A stretch of DNA of 10,291 bases. Origin: Coneutiohabitans thermophilus (GTDB lineage: Bacteria; Zhuqueibacterota; Zhuqueibacteria; Zhuqueibacterales; Zhuqueibacteraceae). The notes under the pieces are model-generated. The model saw nothing but the letters and a program-made list of their open reading frames with translations, was not told where the DNA came from and did not search any database. The position numbers and the translations under genes are program-made. The stretch lies in assembly GCA_034505235.1 (NCBI GenBank), contig JAPDQY010000179.1, forward strand, positions 1 through 10,291, given 5' to 3'. Below, piece by piece: positions 1 to 6,537 of this stretch (position 1 is its first letter; every line of letters starts with the position of its first letter).

Positions 1-176
1 CACCCGCCGTCTGCGAGGCCACATGGGACTCCTCCTGGTGAATTTTGCGCAAAGATACGCAGCGATTCACCCAGAGGAAAGATGTGGTTCACCGAGGGGA
101 TACGGTTAAAAGAGCAAATCGTTGCAGAAAAGAAATTTCCGGTCTATTTTATCACGAAACACCCTGGCCTGGGCAT

Positions 177-197
177 CCCGCCTGCATTGCAGACGGG
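177..197 (-). other. Short stem-loop
   Basis: CCCGCCTGC and GCAGACGGG face each other across the three-base loop ATT. Read as minus-strand RNA this is a nine-pair stem with one G-U pair; read as plus-strand RNA the same position is a C-A mismatch, so the structure favours a minus-strand transcript if it is an RNA. No T-run follows on either strand, so it is not a standard intrinsic terminator. Function unknown. Confidence 0.4.
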
Positions 198-295
198 AGG
201 TTCAATGCCGCCAACTTTTTCCAAGCGATCAAATCCAAAAGCCAAAACACGCAAGGACGCGAAGCCGCAGGGGCTTCACAAAAAGTAACCCTTCC

Positions 296-371
296 GCCAC
301 GGTTTGACTGTGGCCTTTATCTTACGCTCCTGCGGAGGCTCTCTGCAGGAATGCCACCGCCAAGCCGTGGC
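296..371 (+). other. Nested long stem-loop (possible structured RNA or palindromic repeat)
   Basis: Three helices are stacked in order. The outer helix pairs GCCACGGTTTG (296-306) with CAAGCCGTGGC (361-371), eleven pairs including one T-G. The middle helix pairs GTGGC (310-314) with GCCAC (353-357). The inner hairpin pairs TCCTGCGGAG (328-337) with CTCTGCAGGA (341-350), ten pairs including one G-T, around the loop GCT. Thirteen unpaired bases (315-327) lie on the 5' side of the inner hairpin against two on the 3' side. Both imperfect positions are G-U pairs in a plus-strand RNA but A-C mismatches in a minus-strand RNA, which fits selection on a plus-strand transcript. It sits about 340 bases upstream of the GH1 start. 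I do not recognise it as a known RNA family. A REP/MITE-like palindromic element is the main alternative. Confidence 0.5.
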
Positions 372-503
372 AGATCAAAAAGGAGGGAACTGTCACCGCG
401 AAGATTTTTGGATCACACAACCCGCCAAGAGCATGAGGGAAAACCTGGTGGCCTATGTGATTTCTGTGGTGCTGAGGCTCGTTGTTTGGCCATTGTTGCA
501 GAA

Positions 504-522
504 AACTCTTTGCGGGAGAGTT
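504..522 (+). other. Small inverted repeat followed by a T-rich stretch
   Basis: AACTCT and AGAGTT form a perfect six-pair stem around the seven-base loop TTGCGGG, followed by TCTTTG. The stem is AT-rich and the T-run is broken, so it is at best a weak terminator for a plus-strand transcript arriving from the left. Confidence 0.25.
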
Positions 523-635
523 CTTTGCTATGTTTGAAAAATTAGTGACATTGGACCCGAGATCTGCGCTGCGCTTCCCGGGGTAATAGTGCCCTCCCGG
601 TCGATTGAATTCTAAGGGCGCGGAATGCGACCGGC

Positions 636-672
636 GGCAGCGTGATCATGCCTGTGTCGCAGTCGCGCTGCC
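636..672. promoter_or_regulatory. Inverted repeat upstream of the GH1 gene (possible operator)
   Basis: GGCAGCG (636-642) and CGCTGCC (666-672) are exact reverse complements 23 bases apart, ending about 37 bases before the GH1 start. The position suits a regulator site or a leader hairpin. It does not match the LacI-type cellulose operator I know (TGGGAGCGCTCCCA), and I found no good -35/-10 pair beside it, so a regulatory role is a guess. Confidence 0.2.
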
Positions 673-709
673 ACTCTGTCAGCGGCTGTGCAATCAGAAA
701 GCCTCTTTC

Positions 710-2101
710 ATGAAAACCATGAAAACATTCCCGTCTGATTTTGTATGGGGCGCCGCCACTTCGAGTTATCAGATCGAAGGCGCCTGGCTTGCGGATGGAA
801 AAGGCCTCTCGATTTGGGATGCCTTCTGCCATACGCCCGGCAAAATTCACTGCAATGAAACCGGCGATCTTGCCTGTGATCATTATCATCGCTTCAAGGA
901 CGATGTCAAACTGATGGCCGACATGGGACTGCCGGCCTACCGCTTCTCGCTGTCCTGGCCGCGCATTCAACCCGCCGGCACCGGCCGGCCCAATACCGAC
1001 GGCATCTGTTTCTATTCCGAACTGATTGACACGCTGCTCGCCCACAACATCACGCCGTGGGTCACGCTGTATCACTGGGATCTGCCCCTGGCGCTGCAGA
1101 TCGAGCATGACGGCTGGCTCAATCCCCGCATGGCGGAGTTCTTCGCCGACTACGCCGCGATTTGTTTTGCGGCATTTGGCGACCGTGTCAAACACTGGCT
1201 CACGCTCAATGAGCCGTGGTGCAGCGCGTGGCTCGGTTATGGCCTGGGCGTGCATGCGCCGGGCCGCCTCTCCCGCGATGAACCTTATCGCGCCGGTCAC
1301 AACCTTTTGCGCGCACATGCCCTGGCCGTGGCACGATATCGCAACGAGTTTCAGCCCGCGCAGAAAGGGATGATCGCCCTCACCAACAACTGCGACTGGC
1401 GCGAGCCGCTGACCGACAGCGAAGCGGATCGACAGGCGGCCCAACGCGCCGTCGAGTTCTTCCTGGGCTGGTTTGCGGATCCCGTTTTTTGGGGTGATTA
1501 CCCGCAGGTGATGCGCCGGCGCCTGGGCGACCGGCTGCCGCATTTCACCGACGAAGAAAAGGCGCTGCTCAAAGGTTCGGCAGATTTTTTTGGCTTGAAT
1601 CACTACTCCACCATGTATGCCGCCGACGCTTCCTCCGCTGCGGCGCGCAGCACACACGACTACAACAGCCTGCTGGAGGATCAGGCCGTGGTGCTCAGCT
1701 CGGACCCCGCCTGGCAAAAAACGGACATGCAGTGGAACATTGTGCCGGAGGGCTTCCACAAGCTGTTGCTGTGGATCCGGGACCGCTATGCCTCGCCGGC
1801 CATCTACGTCACCGAGAACGGCTGCGCCCTGGCGGATGTTTTGGTTGACGGCGAAGTGCACGATCGCGGCCGCATCGAATTTCTCGACGCCTATCTCACG
1901 GCGGCACACGAAGCCCTGCGCGCGCAGGTCGATCTGCGCGGCTATTTTGTCTGGTCGTTCATGGATAATTTCGAATGGACGGAAGGCTATGCCAGGCGTT
2001 TTGGGCTGCATTACGTCGATTATGCCACCGGCCGCCGCCTGCCCAAAGCCTCGGCGAAATGGTATGCCGGTGTCATTCAGCGCAATGGATTGTGTGATTG
2101 A
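710..2101 (+). CDS. Beta-glucosidase, glycoside hydrolase family 1
   Basis: A retaining GH1 beta-glycosidase that would split cellobiose and short beta-glucosides to glucose in the cytoplasm. From the ATG at 710 it is 463 residues, close to the usual GH1 length of about 450. Family landmarks appear in order: the FPSDFVWGAATSSYQIEG opening (residues 7-24, with Q21 contacting the sugar), HWDLP (122-126), TLNEPW with acid/base Glu168, YVTENG with nucleophile Glu369, and the WSFMDNFEW block (415-423) whose E422 and W423 line the -1 subsite. No signal peptide is present. The frame opens at a TTG at 605, but those extra 35 residues have no GH1 similarity; 710 or the second ATG at 719 fits the family start. 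The ribosome binding site is weak. The GH9 cellulase follows 228 bases downstream on the same strand, fitting beta-glucan use. Sugar specificity (glucoside, galactoside or fucoside) cannot be fixed from motifs alone. Confidence 0.95.
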   Translation: MKTMKTFPSDFVWGAATSSYQIEGAWLADGKGLSIWDAFCHTPGKIHCNETGDLACDHYHRFKDDVKLMADMGLPAYRFSLSWPRIQPAGTGRPNTDGICFYSELIDTLLAHNITPWVTLYHWDLPLALQIEHDGWLNPRMAEFFADYAAICFAAFGDRVKHWLTLNEPWCSAWLGYGLGVHAPGRLSRDEPYRAGHNLLRAHALAVARYRNEFQPAQKGMIALTNNCDWREPLTDSEADRQAAQRAVEFFLGWFADPVFWGDYPQVMRRRLGDRLPHFTDEEKALLKGSADFFGLNHYSTMYAADASSAAARSTHDYNSLLEDQAVVLSSDPAWQKTDMQWNIVPEGFHKLLLWIRDRYASPAIYVTENGCALADVLVDGEVHDRGRIEFLDAYLTAAHEALRAQVDLRGYFVWSFMDNFEWTEGYARRFGLHYVDYATGRRLPKASAKWYAGVIQRNGLCD

Positions 2102-2155
2102 GGGAATCCCGCTGCAAGGGAGGGAGGAGGGCAACCCCCTGCCGGCCTTGCTTGG

Positions 2156-2170
2156 CAGACAGGCGGTCTG
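2156..2170 (+). other. Small stem-loop between the GH1 and GH9 genes
   Basis: CAGAC and GTCTG pair perfectly around AGGCG, 55 bases after the GH1 stop, inside a 228-base spacer that is otherwise featureless. No T-run follows, so it is not a clear terminator; co-transcription of the two hydrolase genes stays open. Confidence 0.2.
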
Positions 2171-2316
2171 TGCAGCCGGAGCGGCGGGCGGTTGCAGGCA
2201 TTGGCCTCGCTGTTTGACCCGGAGAGGATGGTGGCTCCGGCCTCAACAAGACGATGCCGCCGCCGGCATGAATTTCACCCGCCACTGGAGGCGTCCCTGG
2301 CATTTTCCCTTCCTGC

Positions 2317-2321
2317 AGGAG
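2317..2321 (+). promoter_or_regulatory. Ribosome binding site fixing the GH9 start
   Basis: AGGAG lies eight bases before the ATG at 2330. The frame is open upstream to 2192, but only the start at 2330 has this Shine-Dalgarno match, and it places a signal peptide at the very N-terminus. Confidence 0.7.
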
Positions 2322-2329
2322 ATGCAATC

Positions 2330-4423
2330 ATGTTTAACAAAATGCTGTGTGCCCATCTGACGCTCGCACCCGTTCTGCTTGTCATCGGCATTGCTGCCGG
2401 ACAGGATGCCATTCGCTTGAATCAAATCGGCTTTTATCCCACCGGCCCGAAATTCGCCGTTGCTGTGGGGGCAGCGGGCGGGAGGTTTTACGTCCTCACG
2501 CGTGATCAGGGTGACACGCTGCTCGCCGGCACGCTGGGGACGCCGCGCCTGTGGCCGCATTCCGGCGAATCCGTCCAGTTGATCGATTTCACCTCTTTGC
2601 AACAGCCGGGCGAATACCTCATCGTGGTGCCGGGTTTGGGAAGCTCGCCCCCTTTCACCATCGGCAACCATGTTCATCAAACCGTGACGGTGATGGCGTT
2701 GAAGTCCTACTATTTTCAACGCGCCTCGACGCCCCTACTCGAACCCTTTGCCGGAAAATGGCGACGGCCGGCCGGCCATCCCGATACGCAGGTGTGGGTG
2801 CATCCTTCAGCAGCCAGCGCTGCGCGGCCGGTCAACACCATCCTTTCCTCTGCCCGGGGCTGGTATGACGCGGGCGATTACAACAAGTACATCGTCAACT
2901 CCGGCATCAGCACCTACACGCTGCTGGCGGCCTACGAACATTTCCCCGCGTATTTTCGCGCGCTGGCTGTCAACATCCCGGAGAGTGCCAACCGCCTGCC
3001 CGACATTCTCGATGAAGCGTTGTGGAATCTCGCCTGGATGCTGACGATGCAGGATCCCAATGATGGTGGCGTCTATCACAAGCTCACCACCGCCAATTTC
3101 AGCGGCTTTGTCATGCCGCATCAGGACACGGCGCGGCGCTACGTGGTGCAGAAGAGCACCGCCGCCACGCTCGATTTTGCCGCGGTGATGGCACAGGCCA
3201 GCCGCATCTTCGCCGATTTCAGCGCCGAGATGCCCGGCTTTGCGCAAACCTGTCTGCAGGCCGGCCTGGCGGCCTGGCGCTGGGCCCGCCGCAATCCCAA
3301 TGTGCGCTACGATCAGCACGCGCTCAATGCGGCCTATGATCCCGACATCACCACCGGTGAATATGGCGACGGCAGCACCATGGACGAGCTGCGCTGGGCC
3401 GCCGCGGAGTTGTTCATCACCACCCAAGCCGACAGCTTTCTGGCTGCCGCCAATCCGCTGGCGGGACCGTTTGGCGTGCCCGCGTGGCCGAACGTCAATA
3501 CGCTGGGGATTTATTCGCTGGCGTTTCATCGTGCCCGGGTGGGTGCTGCGTTGGATACCAATGCGGTCAAAGCCATTCTGTTGCATCTTGCCGGCAGTCT
3601 GCGCGCGGCTGCCAATGCTTCCGCATATCGCGTGGCGATGGGCATTTCGAACAGCGACTTTGTGTGGGGCAGCAACGGCATTGCCGCCAACCAGGGCATG
3701 GCGCTGGTGCAAGCCTGCCGCCTCACCGGAGATGTCTCCTTTCTGGAAGCGGCAGTGCACCATCTCGATTACCTGCTGGGCCGCAATGCCACCGGCTATT
3801 GTTTCATGACCGGTGCGGGTGAAAAATCCCCCCGGCATCCGCATCACCGCCCGTCGCAGGCGGACGGCATTGCCGAGCCGGTTCCTGGTTTGCTGGTGGG
3901 TGGGCCCAACGGCAATGCGCGCAACGATGACGGGGGGAGTTGTCCGGCCTACCTTGGGCCGGAACGCGCACGCATGTACCTCGACAACGTGTGCAGCTAT
4001 GCCACCAATGAGAACGCCATCAACTGGAACGCGCCACTGGTGTATCTCGCCGGTGCGATCGAAGCCTTGTATTCGCCCACCGGCCGGCCCAATCCCACCA
4101 CCGTCTCAGAACCACGAGAAGGCGCCTCGCCGCGCGCTTTTGGTTTGCTGCCGAACTACCCCAATCCATTCAATCCTTCCACCCAAATCCGCTATGCCTT
4201 GCCGGTTGCAGGCTGGGTTGAGTTTGGCATCTACAACGCCACCGGCCAGTTGATTCGGCGCCTGCAGCAGGCCACGCTGCCGGCGGGGTATCATACGGTC
4301 AGGTGGAATGCCGATACCGACAGCGGCCACCGGGTTGCGAGCGGCATTTATTTCGCCTGCCTGCGCTTTCAGGCCAGCGGCCGGGTCTGGCATGATTTGA
4401 TGAAGATGCTCTTGCTGCGCTGA
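2330..4423 (+). CDS. Secreted GH9 cellulase with T9SS-type C-terminal domain
   Basis: An inverting endo-beta-glucanase expected to act outside the cell or on its surface on cellulose or related beta-glucans; 697 residues. Residues 1-24 are a signal peptide (short basic start, hydrophobic run LAPVLLVIGIAA). Residues 26-110 form the immunoglobulin-like CelD_N domain (opening IRLNQIGFYP). The (alpha/alpha)6 GH9 domain spans about 115-585: DAGDYNKY with Asp180 and Asp183 (Asp183 the likely base), PHHRPS (504-509), and NENAINWNAPLVY with catalytic acid Glu561. Residues 607-697 are a FlgD-Ig-like tail with YPNPFNPST (610-618), a GIYFACL strand and the ending KMLLLR. Such tails serve as T9SS type A sorting signals in Bacteroidota and relatives, so surface attachment or release through T9SS is likely. 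No dockerin or carbohydrate-binding module is apparent. An exo- or processive mode, or action on another beta-glucan, cannot be excluded. Confidence 0.95.
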   Translation: MFNKMLCAHLTLAPVLLVIGIAAGQDAIRLNQIGFYPTGPKFAVAVGAAGGRFYVLTRDQGDTLLAGTLGTPRLWPHSGESVQLIDFTSLQQPGEYLIVVPGLGSSPPFTIGNHVHQTVTVMALKSYYFQRASTPLLEPFAGKWRRPAGHPDTQVWVHPSAASAARPVNTILSSARGWYDAGDYNKYIVNSGISTYTLLAAYEHFPAYFRALAVNIPESANRLPDILDEALWNLAWMLTMQDPNDGGVYHKLTTANFSGFVMPHQDTARRYVVQKSTAATLDFAAVMAQASRIFADFSAEMPGFAQTCLQAGLAAWRWARRNPNVRYDQHALNAAYDPDITTGEYGDGSTMDELRWAAAELFITTQADSFLAAANPLAGPFGVPAWPNVNTLGIYSLAFHRARVGAALDTNAVKAILLHLAGSLRAAANASAYRVAMGISNSDFVWGSNGIAANQGMALVQACRLTGDVSFLEAAVHHLDYLLGRNATGYCFMTGAGEKSPRHPHHRPSQADGIAEPVPGLLVGGPNGNARNDDGGSCPAYLGPERARMYLDNVCSYATNENAINWNAPLVYLAGAIEALYSPTGRPNPTTVSEPREGASPRAFGLLPNYPNPFNPSTQIRYALPVAGWVEFGIYNATGQLIRRLQQATLPAGYHTVRWNADTDSGHRVASGIYFACLRFQASGRVWHDLMKMLLLR

Positions 4424-4448
4424 GCCGGAGAAGCACAATGAATGCGAC

Positions 4449-4490
4449 TGGTGCGGGCAGGAGAACGTCATGCAAGCCCCGCCGGCACCA
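4449..4490 (+). terminator. Imperfect hairpin just downstream of GH9 (weak terminator candidate)
   Basis: TGGTGCGGGC (4449-4458) pairs with GCCGGCACCA (4481-4490) at nine of ten positions around 22 bases. It begins 26 bases after the GH9 stop. No T-run follows, so it could stabilise the 3' end or do nothing; it is not a textbook terminator. Confidence 0.25.
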
Positions 4491-4639
4491 CAGCGTGCGT
4501 CGCACAAGACTGTTGTGAAATCATCACGCTGCACTCTCTGCCATGTTGCGGTGCCACGTTTGTTCTGTGGGCGGGCCTCTCTCCGGTCTGCCTGTTGCGT
4601 CTGCGGCGCATGCCATGCCACAGCGCGAAGGTGTTTTTG

Positions 4640-4656
4640 CCCATCTCACAGATGGG
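4640..4656. other. Perfect 7-bp hairpin
   Basis: CCCATCT and AGATGGG pair perfectly around CAC. A TTTTT run lies just before it on the plus strand, so read on the minus strand the hairpin is followed by A's, and read on the plus strand by no T-run. It does not qualify as a terminator in either direction. Confidence 0.35.
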
Positions 4657-4775
4657 GAAGAAGCAGGCCTCGCTGCTGCGGTTGCCGACCCGCACGGTTG
4701 GCGCTGCACTCCGAAATTCAATCCTCAACGCGGATAAAATTTCCCCGTTTGGCGAAGGCGTCACGTTTTTTCTCC

Positions 4776-4809
4776 CGCGAAAATGAATGTCTCTTGAGAT
4801 TTTTTCGTG
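4776..4809 (+). other. AT-rich extended hairpin
   Basis: CGCGAAAA (4776-4783) pairs with TTTTCGTG (4802-4809) with one G-U, and TCTC/GAGA (4790-4798) adds an inner stem. The 3' arm itself contains six T's (4800-4805), and a second T6 run follows at 4816-4821. It might act as a poor bidirectional transcription end point between the converging genes, but it is about 350 bases past the GH9 stop. Confidence 0.25.
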
Positions 4810-4917
4810 GCGAAATTTTTTGCATTTGATCCCGACATTGTCGTCCCGTTCCGGTGGCTCTTCTCATCTGGGACAAATGTGGCCACACAGGGCCATCGCC
4901 CGGGGAATTATCTTTTG

Positions 4918-4944
4918 ACAGAATGAGCAGGATTGGCGGGATCA
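4918..4944. repeat. Degenerate 9-base tandem repeat
   Basis: Three consecutive nine-base units, acagaatga, gcaggattg and gcgggatca, share the pattern rCrGrATnr. The block resembles the 'gacaggatgaacaggattgacagg' type of intergenic text recalled from many environmental bacterial genomes. It is noncoding in appearance; its role is unknown. Confidence 0.45.
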
Positions 4945-5202
4945 ATTCCTGAATGTTGCATCCTCTTCCTGTCACCTTTCGCCTGAGAATAAATTCCCGG
5001 GCCGCAAAGCTGACAATCTTCAGCAAGGCGAGCTTCATGGCACTGCACACCGGTTTAGAAGGCCCAACTCGCACCTTGCAGCGGATTGGAGTCCTTTGCG
5101 CCGGGAAATGTGGCAACGGGGAATCTCGAGGCGGGAAAAGAGCAGGCCGGGGGAATTGCGGCGGTGCGAAACCTTACGGTTTGCGAATGCCAGCGACGGG
5201 CT

Positions 5203-6537
5203 TCAGTAGAGTTTGCGAAGCTCTGCGCCGCGAAAATAGTGCTGCACGATTTCTTCCGCGCGATAACCGGTAAGCGCCATCACCGCGGCGCCGATCTGGC
5301 ACAAGCCGACACCGTGTCCCCACCCTGCGCCGTGCAGCGTAAACCGCAGTGGCAGGCCGCGGCGGTCGCGCTCCGTCCTGACGATGAACGCCGAGCTGTA
5401 GAGATGGCTGGGCGACAGCCAGCGGCGGATCTCCAGCTCCTTGCCCACCACCAGCGTTTGCGCGCTGCCCACGATTTTCAATTTCACCAGCCGGCCGGAG
5501 AGGCCGCGCTGCACCGGCACGAGATCGTGCAGCACGCCGAAGTGCAAGCCCGATTTCTTTTGCAGAATCTGCTCGAGCTGTTCGCGCTCATATGTCACCT
5601 GCCAGCGAAAGAAATCCGTGGTTTCCTGATCGAACGACGGCAGGATTTGTTGCAGAATCCTGCCGTCGGTGGTGTTGCAGAAGGCTTCTGGTTGGGAGAG
5701 AATCCATTGTTCCGCCTCGGCCTCACTGCGCAATGGCGGGTGGGGCTGCCGCGCATCCGCGATGCACTGCAGATAAGGCACCGGTGTGTCCTCCCAGGCA
5801 TTTTCGAAGTTCTCGCTCAAGCCGCCGCAGGCCTTCGAAAAACGCGCATCACAGATTTCATTTTCATAAACCAGAAAGACGCCGGCGGTGTCCTGCACGG
5901 CCGCGGCCGCCGCCGGTGTAATGATCTTGGTCACCCCCTGATAGCGCTGGCAATGATCATCGGCGCACACGTCATACAGGTCATGATCCTCGCGATCGTA
6001 CCAGCGGATCAGCTCACCCGGCATGGTCAGCGTGTGCGCGGATGAGCGGCCATGCCGCCTTTGCCGCTGTTCGCGCTCGAGCATCGCCACCAGCCAACTG
6101 CGGGAAGTGATGGCGTGCGCCCGCAGCAACTCCAGCGGCGCGGTGGCGCTCATCTCCGAAGAAATCACGCTGGCGAGATAGTCTTCCACAGAGATTTCGT
6201 TGATCGCGGCCAGTGTGCCGTCCCCGCGCGCCACCAGCAGCAGATCGCCGCGGAAAGTCTGGTTTTCCCTGCGTTCCCAGTGAAAAGCGATGCCGATGAT
6301 GACATCATGCAGCGTGAAGGTGGCGGCGGCCGCGCTGCGGCAGTGGATCACCGGCGCGCTCAGCCGGATTTCGCCGTTGCCGCTCTCGAGCACGACCGCA
6401 CCGTTTTTCACAACCGCAACGAAGGCGCCCTGACACGGCCGGCCATCAGGCAGGGTAAAAACGGCATTGAAAGCACCGCGCACCTGCTGCTGGTGATCGA
6501 GCACACCGACTTTGAGGCGGAGTTCGCTGGTAATCAT
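5203..6537 (-). CDS. SpoIID/LytB domain protein (putative peptidoglycan lytic transglycosylase)
   Basis: A 444-residue member of the SpoIID/LytB family, whose studied members cut denuded peptidoglycan or stimulate amidases. Residues 1-110 form a beta-rich N-terminal part. The SpoIID core starts near 111 with the VEDYLASVISSEM block; Glu128 matches the catalytic glutamate of SpoIID, and LLRAHAITSRSW (138-149) follows. H185, C191 and C196 (in YDVCADDHCQRYQG) resemble the His/Cys zinc site reported for a clostridial SpoIID. A long insertion (about 250-375) precedes the C-terminal signature GWGHGVGLCQIGA (405-417). No signal peptide or membrane segment is visible, odd for an enzyme of the cell wall. 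The ATG overlaps the stop of the upstream DUF4922 gene as ATGA with no Shine-Dalgarno site of its own, so translation is probably coupled and the unexported N-terminus looks genuine. Nothing here suggests sporulation. The substrate is unproven. Confidence 0.88.
   Translation of the reverse strand: MITSELRLKVGVLDHQQQVRGAFNAVFTLPDGRPCQGAFVAVVKNGAVVLESGNGEIRLSAPVIHCRSAAAATFTLHDVIIGIAFHWERRENQTFRGDLLLVARGDGTLAAINEISVEDYLASVISSEMSATAPLELLRAHAITSRSWLVAMLEREQRQRRHGRSSAHTLTMPGELIRWYDREDHDLYDVCADDHCQRYQGVTKIITPAAAAAVQDTAGVFLVYENEICDARFSKACGGLSENFENAWEDTPVPYLQCIADARQPHPPLRSEAEAEQWILSQPEAFCNTTDGRILQQILPSFDQETTDFFRWQVTYEREQLEQILQKKSGLHFGVLHDLVPVQRGLSGRLVKLKIVGSAQTLVVGKELEIRRWLSPSHLYSSAFIVRTERDRRGLPLRFTLHGAGWGHGVGLCQIGAAVMALTGYRAEEIVQHYFRGAELRKLY

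Larger units (their letters stand above)
1..709. other. Gene-poor leader region with stem-loops
   Basis: I see no convincing protein gene here. Frames stay open for stretches (frame 1 from base 1 to 288, frame 3 from 45 to 545), but the translations are low in hydrophobic-core patterning, show no family motif and have no good ribosome binding site. Parts such as 48-110 and 244-265 look like the degenerate 'cgcaaagacgcaaag' / 'acacgcaaggacgcgaag' intergenic text found between genes in many environmental bacteria (recalled, not searched). The stretch instead holds stem-loops at 177-197, 296-371 and 504-522, and a 7-bp inverted repeat at 636-642/666-672 just before the GH1 gene. The first 100 bases could include the end of an upstream gene, but I cannot identify one. 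Confidence 0.6.
4424..5202. other. Convergent intergenic spacer, no credible gene
   Basis: The GH9 gene runs into this spacer from the left and the SpoIID gene from the right. Open frames exist (4442-4786 plus, 4718-5116 minus), but they are Cys/Arg-rich or patternless, have no recognisable domain and overlap one another on both strands. The spacer holds an imperfect hairpin just after GH9 (4449-4490), a perfect 7-bp hairpin (4640-4656), an AT-rich hairpin (4776-4809), the palindrome TGTGGCCACA (4878-4887), a 9-base tandem repeat (4918-4944) and an approximate inverted repeat at 4903-4911/4989-4998. No strong intrinsic terminator is seen for either converging gene. Confidence 0.65.

Noticed and set aside
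304..322. TTGACT ... TTATCT as a promoter upstream of GH1
   Set aside because: The spacing between the two boxes is far too short for a sigma-70 promoter, and both lie inside the nested stem-loop.
45..545. Possible 166-residue protein at the left end
   Set aside because: Composition is Arg/Lys-rich without pattern, there is no ribosome binding site, and the frame runs straight through the 296-371 stem-loop and periodic intergenic text.
605..709. N-terminal extension of the GH1 protein from the TTG at 605
   Set aside because: The 35 extra residues have no GH1 similarity, are not a signal peptide, and the family start matches the ATG at 710.
542..2134. 530-codon open frame on the minus strand opposite the GH1 gene
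   Set aside because: It lies entirely antisense to a gene with every GH1 catalytic motif. Its translation shows no domain and is the usual shadow of GC-rich codon use.
2807..3847. 346-codon open frame opposite the GH9 gene
   Set aside because: Antisense to the intact GH9 catalytic domain; the translation is Gly/Ala/Arg/His-rich with no family signature.
4438..4518. 26-codon small open frame with GGAG seven bases upstream, just after GH9
   Set aside because: Its product is Arg-rich with no pattern, it overlaps the post-GH9 hairpin, and a GGAG by chance is common here. Ribosome profiling would be needed to revive it.
4640..4656. Perfect hairpin as an intrinsic terminator for GH9 or SpoIID
   Set aside because: The T-run is on the wrong side for plus-strand transcription, and no T-run follows it on the minus strand.
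4442..4786. 114-codon plus-strand frame in the convergent spacer
   Set aside because: Cys/Arg-rich with no domain, overlapped by equally open frames on both strands, and crossed by two hairpins.
5086..6045. 319-codon plus-strand frame opposite the SpoIID gene
   Set aside because: It mirrors the SpoIID coding sequence, which carries clear motifs; the plus-strand product has none.
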